A DNA stretch of 64,000 bases from Citromicrobium bathyomarinum (GCA_001306305.2 CP155577.1:2029501-2093500); one strand, 5' to 3'; positions 50,026 to 58,682 are shown, numbered from the stretch's first letter. The notes: generated by a model not told the origin, from the sequence alone. Numbers and translations: made by a program.

Positions 50026-50465
50026 GCACAAGTGGTTGGCCGCGCTATGCGGTCCCGGCGGTTCTGATCGCGGGCTGGACCGGGGCATTGTTCCTCCCGG
50101 TTGCGACCACCGATCACATAAACGAAAATCAGACCTTTGCGGGTTGGATGGTACTGTTTCTCGGCACGCTTTTCGGCTGGATGACCCTCCAGTTCGCAGC
50201 GTACGCCAATCCCGTGTTTTTGCTCGCTCTGGCCTATAGTGCTTGGCGCGGCGAAAAGGCCGGGCGGCGGATTTTACGGATCAGTGCGGTGCTGCTTGCG
50301 CTGGGTATCGTCAGCGCGTTGTTCTGGCGCAATGTTCCGGACGATTCAGGCATGAACGAGATCATAACCTATCATACCGGATATTATGTGTGGCTGGGTG
50401 TGATGGCTGGCGCAGTTGGCTGGCTCTGGTTCATGGCCCGGAAATCACCGGCACACACCGCCTAA
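50022..50465 (+). CDS. small multi-pass membrane protein after phoB
   Basis: A 147-residue protein with four hydrophobic segments (AVPAVLIAGWTGALFLPVA, MVLFLGTLFGWMTLQFAAY, ILRISAVLLALGIVSALFW and VWLGVMAGAVGWLWFMA). A GTG start overlaps the phoB stop. It has no recognisable domain. The overlap places it in the phosphate operon, but a role in phosphate sensing is only inference. Its end overlaps the converging extensin-like gene by 21 bases. Confidence 0.75.
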   Translation: MSTSGWPRYAVPAVLIAGWTGALFLPVATTDHINENQTFAGWMVLFLGTLFGWMTLQFAAYANPVFLLALAYSAWRGEKAGRRILRISAVLLALGIVSALFWRNVPDDSGMNEIITYHTGYYVWLGVMAGAVGWLWFMARKSPAHTA

Positions 50466-51209
50466 CCCGCGCGCCGCCTGATCGAGGTGGAAGTGGTCGC
50501 GATGCGCTTCATTGTACTCGGGTGAGAGGACGGTGCCGAAGGCCCGGCATGCCCCATCGCGCACCTCGCGAAGGAAGCGGGCCTTGTCGCCCTCCCCCTG
50601 CCAGTCGTTGACCACCGCGATCCGGGTACCGTCCGCCAGCACGAAGCCCGCGATGTCGATCGCGTTGGCGGTGGCATGTTCGCTCCACGGGCCTTCGTCG
50701 CGCCCGTACATCCGCCGACAGCTGAAACTGCCGAAATGCTCGATCCGCGCGACCTCCTGCCCGAAGATGTCTCGCGCGGCGGGCTGCACGGCATCACGCC
50801 GCCAGATTTCCATCGCGGCGGCAGTCGCACAGGTCGTGTCGGGCCGCTCGCCAGCGTAGGGAAAGTCATCGAGCCGTGTGCGGTTGGCGCGAAGGCATGG
50901 CGCCTCGCCCAGCGGCTCCAGCGCGGTGAAGGCAACCGCGCTGCGCTCCAGCACCGCGTGGCATTGCGCCGGGTCGTCCCGCAGCGCCGCAATCTTGGAG
51001 CGTGTCGCCCAGCCCGGTTCGTCGCGCAGGTCGAGCGGGGCCCACGGATTGCTGCCCGGATTCTCGGCCAGCCACGCCCGCCCGCCGACGAATAGCGCCA
51101 GCAGGACCAGGATCGCAAGCACGCGCCGATCGGTCCCGAGGCTGGCGAGCGGCCTCAGCACGCGGACGACACCACGCAGCCATCGGGAATGTCGCTTGCC
51201 CTCGCTCAT
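50445..51209 (-). CDS. extensin-like C-terminal domain protein (putative peptidoglycan D-amino-acid peptidase)
   Basis: A 254-residue protein with an N-terminal membrane anchor (VLAILVLLALFVGGRAWL). The extensin-like C domain has SFSCRRMYGRDEGPWSEHATANAIDIAGFVLADG and the late EYNEAHRDHFHLDQ, giving the SxHxxxxAxD and HxDHFH zinc-ligand pattern of M15-like D-Ala-D-Ala peptidases. Cysteines are conserved. The ATG at 51209 lies two bases after the dnaE2 stop, so it may be co-expressed with the SOS genes upstream. Confidence 0.87.
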   Translation of the reverse strand: MSEGKRHSRWLRGVVRVLRPLASLGTDRRVLAILVLLALFVGGRAWLAENPGSNPWAPLDLRDEPGWATRSKIAALRDDPAQCHAVLERSAVAFTALEPLGEAPCLRANRTRLDDFPYAGERPDTTCATAAAMEIWRRDAVQPAARDIFGQEVARIEHFGSFSCRRMYGRDEGPWSEHATANAIDIAGFVLADGTRIAVVNDWQGEGDKARFLREVRDGACRAFGTVLSPEYNEAHRDHFHLDQAARGLGGVCR

Positions 51210-51211
51210 CC

Positions 51212-54200
51212 TCAATGAAAGTCGCGCGACTTGGGAATGATCCGGACATTGCGTGGATGGCCCCCGGTGCCGGGCAATTCGTCGATCAGGTCGCGGGTGC
51301 GGATCGCCCGTCCGCCAGCGGGATCCTCCGCCCCGTCGCGCAGGTCATCGCGCGGGTTGATCTTACCTGACGGCAGCGGTGAATTGACATGGTCCGCCCG
51401 CGCCAGCTCATAGCGCAGCGCATCGTCGGACAGGCGGGCAAGCATGTGTGTCGCGTCGGTCATGTGGTGGGCGATGACGTGGATCACCTCCTCATCGTAC
51501 TCCACCCGCCCGCGCACCTCCATAAGCCGCGCGCCCATCACCACCTTGCGCTGTTTTTCCTTGAGGTCGGGCCACACGACCAGGTTCACCACCCCCGTCT
51601 CGTCCTCCAGCGTGATGAAGCATACACCCTTGGCGCTGCCCGGCCGCTGGCGGATCAGCACCACGCCCGCGACCTGTACCATGGAGCGGAACTTCCGCTC
51701 GCGCAGGTCGCACGCGCGCACGAAGCCACGCTCGGCCAGATCGGCGCGCAGGAAGGCCATCGGGTGCGCCTTCAGGCTGAGCCGGGTGGTCTGGTAATCG
51801 GCAACCACTTCTTCGGAGAGCGGCATCACGGGCAGCGCGGTTCGCACCTTCTCCGCCCCCTCCTCACGCTCTGCCGCCGCGCGAAACAGCGGCAGGTCTG
51901 GCGCGGCGATCAGGCTGCGCGCGTCCCACAGCGCCTGCCGACGCGGAAGGTCGAGCGACTGAAAGGCATCGGCGCTGGCGAGCCGTTCGACATACGAGGG
52001 AGCAAGCCCTGCGCGATCGCGTAGCTCTGCCACATCACGATAAGGGCCGTTTTCGATCCGTTCCGCCACCAGCTTGGCCGCGACATGCTCAGGGAAACCG
52101 TCGATCTGACGCAGGCCGAGGCGCAGGGCCATGTGTCTCTTATCCTCCCCGGCACGGGGAGGAATGTCCTCCAGCGTACAATCCCAGTCCGACCCATTCA
52201 CATCCGCCGGCAGCACCGCGACCCCATGCTCCGCCGCATCGCGCACGATCTGTGCGGGCGCGTAGAAGCCCATCGGCTGCGAATTGAGCAGCGCGCAGGC
52301 AAAGGCCGCCGGATAGTGGCACTTGAGCCAGCTGGAGACGTAAACAAGGTGCGCAAAGCTGGCCGCGTGACTCTCCGGGAAGCCATATTCCCCGAAACCC
52401 TTGATCTGGTCGAAGCAGCGCTGGGAGAAGTCGGGGTCGTAGCCACGCTCGATCATCCTCCCGACCATCATTTCCTCATGCGCATGCACCATTCCCCGGC
52501 TGCGGAAGGTGGCCATCGCCCGGCGCAATCGATTGGCCTCTGCCGGAGAGAATTTGGCCGCATCGATGGCGATCTTCATCGCCTGCTCCTGAAAGATCGG
52601 CACCCCGAAAGTGCGCCCAAGGATCGAGGACAATTCGTCAGGCGGTCCATGCTCGGGCGCGGGCGCGGGAAGCTGGAAATCGGTCTTTCCCGCGCGCGCC
52701 AATCGCCGTTGCTTGAGATAGGGGTGAACCATATCGCCCTGGATCGGGCCAGGACGCACGATCGCGACCTGCACCACCAGATCGTAGAATTGGCGCGGTT
52801 GCAGGCGCGGCAGCATGTTCATCTGCGCCCTGCTCTCGACCTGGAATACGCCGAGCGAGTCTCCCTTGCACAGCATGTCGTAAACCGCAGGATCCTCCTG
52901 CGGGATGGTGGCGAGGGTCAGCGGCCGCTCGTAATGGTCCTCCAGCAGATCGAGGCCCTTGCGAATGCAGGTCAGCATCCCGAGCGCGAGCACATCGACC
53001 TTGAAGATGCCAAGATCGTCGATGTCGTCCTTGTCCCATTCGATGAAACTGCGATCGGGCATTGCGCCATTACCGATCGGCACGGTCTCGGTCAGTAACC
53101 CGTCGGTGAGGATGAAACCGCCGACATGCTGGGATAGATGTCGCGGCATTCCAATCATTTGACTGGTGAGCGTGAGAACGCGCCTCAAGTGCGGATCGGT
53201 GATATCCATGCCCGTTTCGGCAACGTGATCCTCGCCGATCTCGCGCCCCCAGCCACCCCACACGGTCCGCGCGAGCGACGCGGTTACGTCTTCCGACAGG
53301 CCCATCGCCTTGCCCACCTCACGGATCGCCATGCGCGGGCGATAGTGAATGACGGTGGCGCACAGGCCGGCGCGATCCCGTCCATACTCCTTGTAGATGT
53401 GCTGGATGACTTCCTCGCGCCGCTCATGCTCGAAATCGACATCGATATCGGGCGGCTCGCTGCGCTCTTCGGAAAGAAACCGGTCGAACAGCAACTGGTG
53501 CTCGGCAGGGTCGACGCTGGTGATGCCGAGGCAGAAGCATACGGCGGAATTGGCCGCGCTGCCGCGCCCTTGGCACAGAATCGGAGGCGTCTGGCTACGC
53601 GCGAAATCGACGATTTCCTTGATGGTGAGGAAATAGGGGGCGAGATCGAGCTTGCCGATCAGCTCCAGCTCATACTCAAGCGTGGTTTTAACTTTAGCAG
53701 GTATCACGTTGGAATAACGCCAATTTGCACCCTCCCAGGTCTGCTGTTCCAGATATTGCTGCGGGGTCATGCCGTCGGGATAAGCCCGCTTCGGGTACTC
53801 GTACTTCAGATCTTCAAGGCTGAAGGTGCAGGCATCCGCGATATCGCGTGACGCCATGATGGCATGGGGCCAGCGCGCAAACAGGCGGATCATTTCTTCG
53901 GGCAATTTGAGGTGCCGCTCGGCATTGGCGTGGAGCAGGTGGCCGGCGGCCTCCACGGTCGTCTTGTGGCGGATTGCCGTCATGACGTCATTGAGCGGCC
54001 GCCGCTCGGCCGCGTGGTAATGCACATCATTGGTGGCGAGCAGCGACAGGCCGTGCTCGCGCGCCATCGCGTCCAACCGATCGATCCGCGCGATATCGTC
54101 GCCGCGATAGAGATAGGCGGCGGCAAGGTGGCGCAGCGTCGGCAACTGCGCGGTCAGGTGCGCAAGGAGCCGGGGGAATGGCGCGGTCAGTTCGACCTTG

Positions 54201-54784
54201 TCGTTACCCCGGACCTGATCCGGGCTAACGCTTCCCTTCTGCAGCTCCGAAGAAGGATGACGGAAGGGGATCACATTGCTCGGCACCGCAATCGTGAATC
54301 GTACATCGAGATCGTCCGGCGGTAGCAGGATCAGTTGCACATCCTCAGCATGGTCAGCGAGCATCGCGAGGTCGATCTCGCACACACCCTTCTCCTGCCA
54401 CTTTCCCGAAAGCGTCTGCATCCGGCCTTGGCTGATCAGACGACACAGGCACCCGTAAGCCGCGCGATCCTTCGGGTAGGCGAGAAAGGCGAGGCCTTCG
54501 ACCGTCTCGATCCGGCAACCGATCACGGGCCGCAGCTTTAGCGTCTTCGCCTCGGTGTGAATACGGACCACGCCAGCCATCGTATTGGCATCGGCAATTC
54601 CGAGCGCGTCATAGCCAAGCATTCGCGCGGTGGTAACGAGGTCGACCGCGTCCGAACTGCCGCGCAGGAAGCTGAAGCACGAGACGAGACCCAGCTCGAC
54701 GAAGGGCGCGCGGGGTGGCGGATCGACGCCATCCGGGTCGATCTCTATCCGGCGCTTGTCGGGGGTGAGTGGTGCGTCGGGCAT
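51212..54784 (-). CDS. dnaE2: error-prone DNA polymerase DnaE2
   Basis: A 1190-residue C-family polymerase without the replicative DnaE1 tail. The PHP domain begins FVELGLVSCFSFLRGSSDAVDLV. Palm motifs include PPDIDVDFEHERREEVIQHIY and CQGRGSAANSAVCFCLGIT; the C-terminal OB-fold has FRSMVQVAGVVLIRQRPGSAKGVCFITLEDETG. In the mutasome it copies damaged DNA together with ImuA and ImuB. Residues about 169-202 are unlike relatives and correspond to a palindromic repeat (54202-54266) in frame, which helps explain the greater than usual length. Confidence 0.95.
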   Translation of the reverse strand: MPDAPLTPDKRRIEIDPDGVDPPPRAPFVELGLVSCFSFLRGSSDAVDLVTTARMLGYDALGIADANTMAGVVRIHTEAKTLKLRPVIGCRIETVEGLAFLAYPKDRAAYGCLCRLISQGRMQTLSGKWQEKGVCEIDLAMLADHAEDVQLILLPPDDLDVRFTIAVPSNVIPFRHPSSELQKGSVSPDQVRGNDKVELTAPFPRLLAHLTAQLPTLRHLAAAYLYRGDDIARIDRLDAMAREHGLSLLATNDVHYHAAERRPLNDVMTAIRHKTTVEAAGHLLHANAERHLKLPEEMIRLFARWPHAIMASRDIADACTFSLEDLKYEYPKRAYPDGMTPQQYLEQQTWEGANWRYSNVIPAKVKTTLEYELELIGKLDLAPYFLTIKEIVDFARSQTPPILCQGRGSAANSAVCFCLGITSVDPAEHQLLFDRFLSEERSEPPDIDVDFEHERREEVIQHIYKEYGRDRAGLCATVIHYRPRMAIREVGKAMGLSEDVTASLARTVWGGWGREIGEDHVAETGMDITDPHLRRVLTLTSQMIGMPRHLSQHVGGFILTDGLLTETVPIGNGAMPDRSFIEWDKDDIDDLGIFKVDVLALGMLTCIRKGLDLLEDHYERPLTLATIPQEDPAVYDMLCKGDSLGVFQVESRAQMNMLPRLQPRQFYDLVVQVAIVRPGPIQGDMVHPYLKQRRLARAGKTDFQLPAPAPEHGPPDELSSILGRTFGVPIFQEQAMKIAIDAAKFSPAEANRLRRAMATFRSRGMVHAHEEMMVGRMIERGYDPDFSQRCFDQIKGFGEYGFPESHAASFAHLVYVSSWLKCHYPAAFACALLNSQPMGFYAPAQIVRDAAEHGVAVLPADVNGSDWDCTLEDIPPRAGEDKRHMALRLGLRQIDGFPEHVAAKLVAERIENGPYRDVAELRDRAGLAPSYVERLASADAFQSLDLPRRQALWDARSLIAAPDLPLFRAAAEREEGAEKVRTALPVMPLSEEVVADYQTTRLSLKAHPMAFLRADLAERGFVRACDLRERKFRSMVQVAGVVLIRQRPGSAKGVCFITLEDETGVVNLVVWPDLKEKQRKVVMGARLMEVRGRVEYDEEVIHVIAHHMTDATHMLARLSDDALRYELARADHVNSPLPSGKINPRDDLRDGAEDPAGGRAIRTRDLIDELPGTGGHPRNVRIIPKSRDFH
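54202..54266. repeat. palindromic repeat inserted in frame in dnaE2
   Basis: Two adjacent hairpins: CGTTA-C-CCCGGA, loop CCTGA, TCCGGG-C-TAACG (54202-54230), then CTTC...CCTTCT, a ten-base loop, AGAAGG...GAAG (54231-54266). The first has the CCCCGGACxTGATCCGGG core of a common sphingomonad repeat. It keeps the dnaE2 frame and encodes residues around 173-194. Confidence 0.8.
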
Positions 54785-54806
54785 GGGTGGATTGTCCTGC
54801 CCTCCC

Positions 54807-54893
54807 CGTCATTCGCGCGAAGGCGGGAATCCAGCTTTTCTCGGCGCACCGACCTGCAAAAGAAGCTGGACCCACGCCTTCGCGGGGGTGACG
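54807..54893. repeat. dispersed inverted repeat between udgX and dnaE2
   Basis: The left arm (54807-54839, CGTCATTCGCGCGAAGGCG then TCCAGCTT) and right arm (54858-54893) are imperfect reverse complements around an 18-base loop. The sequence type (CGTCACCCCCGCGAAGGCGTGGG form) is a known dispersed repeat of this bacterial group. It fills the spacer before dnaE2 and could stop or stabilise the transcript. Confidence 0.85.
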
Positions 54894-54909
54894 AGAAAAA
54901 TGGAATGGC

Positions 54910-56343
54910 TCACTGCTCGGCCAAATCCGCCAACCGCGCGCGGACTGCAGCAAGGTCGGCATCGAACAACGCGGCCTGCTTCTCGCGCGCCTCGCCATCG
55001 AGGCGCAGGAGATAGGAAGGATGAGAGGTGACCCACAGCTCGCTGCCGTCCTCAAGCGGGATGGCCTGCCCGCGAACCTTGGAAATGCTGACGGTCTTGC
55101 CCAGCATCCCGCGTGCTGCGCTGGCACCCATGGCCAGCACCAGCTTCGGCTTCACCAGTTCGCGCTCGCCCTCGATCCACCAGCGGCAGGTGTCGATCTC
55201 CTTGGCAGTGGGCGACTGGTGCAGCCGCCGCTTGCCGCGCATCGTGAACTTGAAGTGCTTGACCGCATTGGTGACGTAGGCCGCACTGCGGTTGATCCCC
55301 GCGCGTTCCAGATGCACGTCGAGCAGTTGTCCGGCAGGGCCGACGAATGGCCGCCCTTCCTGATCCTCGTGATCGCCCGGCTGCTCGCCCACGATCATCA
55401 GCGCCGCATCGGAAGGCCCCTCGCCCATCACCGCGCGATTGTCCAAGCACCCGATCGGGCATTTGCGGCAGCCTTCGATAGCCTCGCCGATCGCCTCCAG
55501 GCTTTCGGGACGTGAGCCGTCATCGCGCTCTCCTGCCGCCACCATTTCGCTTTCCCGCTGCTGCGCACCCGCGATCAGTTCCGGGATAAGCGCGGCTTCG
55601 GGCAGATTCTTCCAGTATTTGCGCGGCATTTCGGAGAGCATCGCGCCCACTTTCAGTCGCGCGGGATTGAAGATCGACGCGTAGTAGGTGCGCCACAGGT
55701 CCTCGACCGGGTCGCCGTGCGGCGCGTCGGCCTTCTGCGCGGGTGGCCCCTCGCGCATGGTCTCGCCATCCCAGTGGAGCGTGCCCTGCGGCGTCAGGAT
55801 CGACCAGCGCATGCTCGCAAACCGGCGCCGGAAGAAGCCCGCATTGGCGCGCAGGATGTGATGCTCGGGCTCGAACCAGGCGACGTAATGCTCGCCATCC
55901 TCTGCTTCGACCTGTCGGAAGCGGACGAAGGCGTGCATCTTGTGGCTGTCGCGCCGGACGTTCTTGTCGAGTTCCTCGACGCGGCCGACATCCGGATCGG
56001 CCTTGTCCTCCATGATCCGCGGATTGCGCTGGAGCCGCCAGAGCAGGCGATAGAGCAGCGCGAAACGCGCCGGATCGCGGTGCAGCGCGGCATTGCTCGC
56101 GAGGCTCAGGTAGCGCTTGCTCGCGCGGACCGGAGGGGCATCGGCGGGCGGCTCTGGCAGGCGCATGCCGCCGCTCGAAAAGAGATCGTCGGTCCCACCC
56201 GGCTCGACCCACGCGATCTTGTCGGGCGGAATATCGCATTGAATCAGCGCCCGCGCGCGTTCGCGCCAGAAAGCGAAGTCGTCGCTGCGCGGCAGCTGGA
56301 CGGTGTAATGCGCGTGGGGTTTGACGTGCTGGAGCGCGGTCAT
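54910..56343 (-). CDS. udgX: UdgX-type uracil-DNA-binding protein with N-terminal DUF4130 domain
   Basis: A 477-residue protein in two parts. The N-terminal DUF4130 domain (about residues 5-250; YRLLWRLQRNPRIMEDKADPDVGRVEELDKNVRRDSHKMHAFVRFR split across blocks) is followed by a family-4-like uracil-DNA glycosylase domain (about 275-475). The latter has the motif VGEQPGDHEDQEGRPFVGPAGQLLD, HPSYLLR and cysteines for a 4Fe-4S cluster (EGCRKCPIGC). The UdgX hallmark His is in RGKRRLHQSP, where relatives have KRRIH. UdgX forms a covalent bond with uracil DNA through that His. It is the direct downstream partner of the radical-SAM gene. Confidence 0.93.
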   Translation of the reverse strand: MTALQHVKPHAHYTVQLPRSDDFAFWRERARALIQCDIPPDKIAWVEPGGTDDLFSSGGMRLPEPPADAPPVRASKRYLSLASNAALHRDPARFALLYRLLWRLQRNPRIMEDKADPDVGRVEELDKNVRRDSHKMHAFVRFRQVEAEDGEHYVAWFEPEHHILRANAGFFRRRFASMRWSILTPQGTLHWDGETMREGPPAQKADAPHGDPVEDLWRTYYASIFNPARLKVGAMLSEMPRKYWKNLPEAALIPELIAGAQQRESEMVAAGERDDGSRPESLEAIGEAIEGCRKCPIGCLDNRAVMGEGPSDAALMIVGEQPGDHEDQEGRPFVGPAGQLLDVHLERAGINRSAAYVTNAVKHFKFTMRGKRRLHQSPTAKEIDTCRWWIEGERELVKPKLVLAMGASAARGMLGKTVSISKVRGQAIPLEDGSELWVTSHPSYLLRLDGEAREKQAALFDADLAAVRARLADLAEQ

Positions 56344-56360
56344 GACGCATGCCCCAAGCC

Positions 56361-56447
56361 CTCACCCCCGCGCAGGCGGGGGTCCAGATAAGAGTGGTGG
56401 CACGAACCGGCGGTGTTAGCTGGGGCCCTGCTTTCGCAGGGGTGACG
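56361..56447. repeat. dispersed inverted repeat between the radical-SAM gene and udgX
   Basis: Left arm CTCACCCCCGCGCAGGCGGG with GGTCCAG (56361-56387) and right arm CTGGGGCCCTGC with GCAGGGGTGACGG (56415-56447) pair imperfectly. It is the same general repeat type as at 54807-54893 and occupies most of the 115-base spacer. Confidence 0.82.
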
Positions 56448-56458
56448 GGAAATGATGG

Positions 56459-57697
56459 TCATGCCGCAAACAGCTCCAGCTGCTCGGTCTTGGGTGCGAG
56501 CAGCGTGCGCAGGTCCGCGCGGTCGGTCAGCATCGTCGGGCGCCAGTCCACGGTGCAGATGAAGGGCCGCACCTTGGTCAGCGACACGGTCAGCCGCGCC
56601 ACATCGTCGAGCCGCAAGGTCCGGTACCGACGCGAGGCGAGGATGCGGTGCACCGCTTTCACCCCCAGTCCCGGCACGCGCAGCAAATCCTCGCGGCTCG
56701 CGCGGTTGACGTCGACCGGAAAGCGTTCGCGGAATTTCAGCGCCCAGGCGAGCTTGGGATCGATGTCGAGTGGCAGGTTTCCGTCGGCCTCGGCCGCCTG
56801 CATGATCTCCTGCGGGCGGTAATCGTAGAACCGCATCAGCCAGTCGGACTGGTAGAGGCGGTGTTCGCGGATCAGCGGCGGGCGCTTCAAGGGTAGCACG
56901 GCGGAGGCATCGGGGATCGGCGAGAAGGCGCTGTAATAGACGCGGCGCAGGCCGAAACTGTCGTACAGCCGGCTCGCCCGGCCCACGATATCCGCATCGC
57001 TCGCCGCGTCGGCACCGACGATCATCTGGGTCGACTGGCCCGCGGGCGCAAAGCGCGGCGCGTGCTTGAACCGCTTCTTCGCATCCTTCGCCTCGACGAT
57101 ATCGCTACTGGTCTTGCCCAGTGCGCCCTCGATCTGGCGCGCATCCTTGTCCGGCGCGAGGCGCGTCAGCCCCGCATCGGTCGGCAGTTCGACATTGATC
57201 GAGACGCGATCGGCGTAAAACCCCGCGCGGTGAATGATCTCCGGGTCCGCCTCGGGGATCGTCTTCAGATGGATATAGCCCCGGAAATCGTGCTCCTCGC
57301 GCAGGATGCGCGCGGCCTCCACGATCATCTCCATCGTGTGGTCGGAGCTCTTGATGATGCCCGAGGAGAGGAACAGCCCCTCGATATAATTGCGGCGATA
57401 GAAACTCAGCGTCAGGTCCGCGACCTCCTGCGGTGTGAAGCGCGCGCGCTGCACATTGGAACTCTTGCGATTTATGCAATAGTGGCAATCGAAGATGCAG
57501 TGATTGGTCAGCAGGATTTTCAGCAGCGAGATACACCGGCCATCGGGCGCGTAGGCATGGCAGATACCCATCCCCTCGGTCGAGCCGATTCCCCCGCTTT
57601 TGCTGTTGCGCTTGGCCGTGCCGGACGAGGCGCACGACGCGTCATACTTGGCCGCATCGGCGAGTATTTTCAGCCGGTCGAGGATCGGAGAGCTCAT
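56459..57697 (-). CDS. radical-SAM protein paired with UdgX (putative DNA modification/repair)
   Basis: A 412-residue radical-SAM enzyme. The cluster motif is CIFDCHYC, after KILLTNH, and the SAM barrel continues with GLFLSSGIIKSSDHTMEMIVEAARILREE. The C-terminal part has a helix-hairpin-helix DNA-binding motif (VDVNRASREDLLRVPGLGVKAVHRILASRR). The family is usually found beside DUF4130-UdgX genes and called a putative DNA repair protein; no reaction has been shown that I know of. A LexA box lies two bases before its ATG, so it heads an SOS run to udgX, dnaE2 and the extensin-like gene. Confidence 0.93.
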   Translation of the reverse strand: MSSPILDRLKILADAAKYDASCASSGTAKRNSKSGGIGSTEGMGICHAYAPDGRCISLLKILLTNHCIFDCHYCINRKSSNVQRARFTPQEVADLTLSFYRRNYIEGLFLSSGIIKSSDHTMEMIVEAARILREEHDFRGYIHLKTIPEADPEIIHRAGFYADRVSINVELPTDAGLTRLAPDKDARQIEGALGKTSSDIVEAKDAKKRFKHAPRFAPAGQSTQMIVGADAASDADIVGRASRLYDSFGLRRVYYSAFSPIPDASAVLPLKRPPLIREHRLYQSDWLMRFYDYRPQEIMQAAEADGNLPLDIDPKLAWALKFRERFPVDVNRASREDLLRVPGLGVKAVHRILASRRYRTLRLDDVARLTVSLTKVRPFICTVDWRPTMLTDRADLRTLLAPKTEQLELFAA

Positions 57698-57699
57698 TT

Positions 57700-57714
57700 G
57701 TTCTTTATATGTTC
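57700..57714. promoter_or_regulatory. LexA box of the radical-SAM/udgX/dnaE2 run
   Basis: GTTC-TTTATAT-GTTC matches the alphaproteobacterial SOS box GTTC-N7-GTTC exactly. It ends two bases before the ATG at 57697. A TTGACA-type -35 lies at 57745-57740 on the same strand, so LexA would cover the transcription start. Confidence 0.9.
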
Positions 57715-57738
57715 ACTTTGCCTTCCTGCCTAGCCCCC

Positions 57739-57768
57739 TTGTCAAATCGTCCCTTTCATGCATATAGT
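57739..57768 (+). promoter_or_regulatory. likely sigma-70 promoter of the carbonic anhydrase gene
   Basis: TTGTCA (57739-57744), an 18-base spacer and TATAGT (57763-57768). The -35 overlaps the TTGACA of the opposite radical-SAM promoter, making a back-to-back pair. A start near 57775 would give a leader of about 155 bases. Confidence 0.6.
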
Positions 57769-57835
57769 GCAACTGCGGGACCGGGCCCCTCTGGCGCGTC
57801 AATGACGCGTGATGTCGGACCGCATCATTAGTCGA

Positions 57836-57912
57836 AGGGCTGCAACAGCCCTCAGGATGAAGATGCGCGTGCGACCGGGGAAAGCGATCTTTCCGATTAC
57901 TCCATCGCACGC
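57836..57912 (+). promoter_or_regulatory. hairpin-rich 5' leader of the carbonic anhydrase gene
   Basis: Three nested or adjacent hairpins are visible: AGGGCTG-CAA-CAGCCCT (57836-57852), an outer stem GCGTGCGA/TCGCACGC (57867-57874 with 57905-57912) and inside it GGAAAG-CGAT-CTTTCC (57879-57894). They lie just upstream of the ribosome site GGAG at 57922. This could be a cis-acting RNA element; it matches no riboswitch class that I recognise. Confidence 0.5.
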
Positions 57913-57931
57913 ACAAGGGATGGAGAATGAC

Positions 57932-58663
57932 GTGAAAAGTTTCGTTCTTGGTTTCACCGCAATTTCAATGATGACCGCCACCGCCGTGACTGCCCAGTCG
58001 CTCGACTGGCGCTATACCGATGGCACGGCGCCCGAACACTGGGCCAAGGCCAATGCCAGCTATGCTGCGTGCGATGCGGGCAAGATGCAAAGCCCGATCG
58101 ATCTCAACCAGGCCAATGCGATCGGCGATATCGAACTTTCGACGAATTACGGCCCGGCAAAGGCGAAGCTCAGCCTGGGCCAGCACAAGGTGCAGATCGA
58201 TGCAGCAGAAGGCCAGGGCATGGTTTCGGGCGACCGCCAGTTCAACCTGATCCAGGTGCACTTCCACACCCCCTCGGAGCATGCGATCGACGGCAAGCGC
58301 TATCCGCTGGTGGCCCACTTCGTCCACGCGACGGATGACGGCACGCTGGGTGTTCTGGGCGTGATGTTCGAGGAAGGCGAGGCCAATCCCGGGCTGCAGG
58401 CAATCATCGACGCGCTGCCGCAGGGAAACAAGGCGAGCTTCGACATAGACCTGGCCGAGATGGTGCCCGAGGAGCTGCAGGTCTATCGCTACATGGGATC
58501 GCTGACCACGCCGCCGTGCAGCGAAAACGTCAACTGGCATGTCGTCGAGGAGGTGCTGGAGGCAAGCCCGGCGCAGATCGCGGTCATGGAGCAGGCGCTC
58601 GGCATGAGCGCGCGTTCGATCCAGCCCGCCAACAACCGGCTGATTGTTGCTCCCGCAGACTGA
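57932..58663 (+). CDS. periplasmic alpha-carbonic anhydrase
   Basis: A 243-residue alpha-type carbonic anhydrase that hydrates CO2 to bicarbonate. The zinc histidines are in IQVHFHTPSEHAIDGKRYPLVAHFVH (HxH and the later His), the gatekeeper Thr in SLTTPPCSENVNWHV, and MQSPIDLN near the N-terminus is typical. A signal peptide (KSFVLGFTAISMMTATAVTAQ) fits a periplasmic enzyme. The GTG at 57932 has GGAG six bases upstream; the ATG at 57920 has no spaced ribosome site but is possible. It is divergent from the SOS run. Confidence 0.93.
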   Translation: MKSFVLGFTAISMMTATAVTAQSLDWRYTDGTAPEHWAKANASYAACDAGKMQSPIDLNQANAIGDIELSTNYGPAKAKLSLGQHKVQIDAAEGQGMVSGDRQFNLIQVHFHTPSEHAIDGKRYPLVAHFVHATDDGTLGVLGVMFEEGEANPGLQAIIDALPQGNKASFDIDLAEMVPEELQVYRYMGSLTTPPCSENVNWHVVEEVLEASPAQIAVMEQALGMSARSIQPANNRLIVAPAD

Positions 58664-58682
58664 CCGGCCATGACAACCGATG

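Noticed and set aside
54785-54909. A separate LexA box directly before dnaE2
   Set aside because: No GTTC-N7-GTTC or close variant is visible; the gap is filled by a palindromic repeat.
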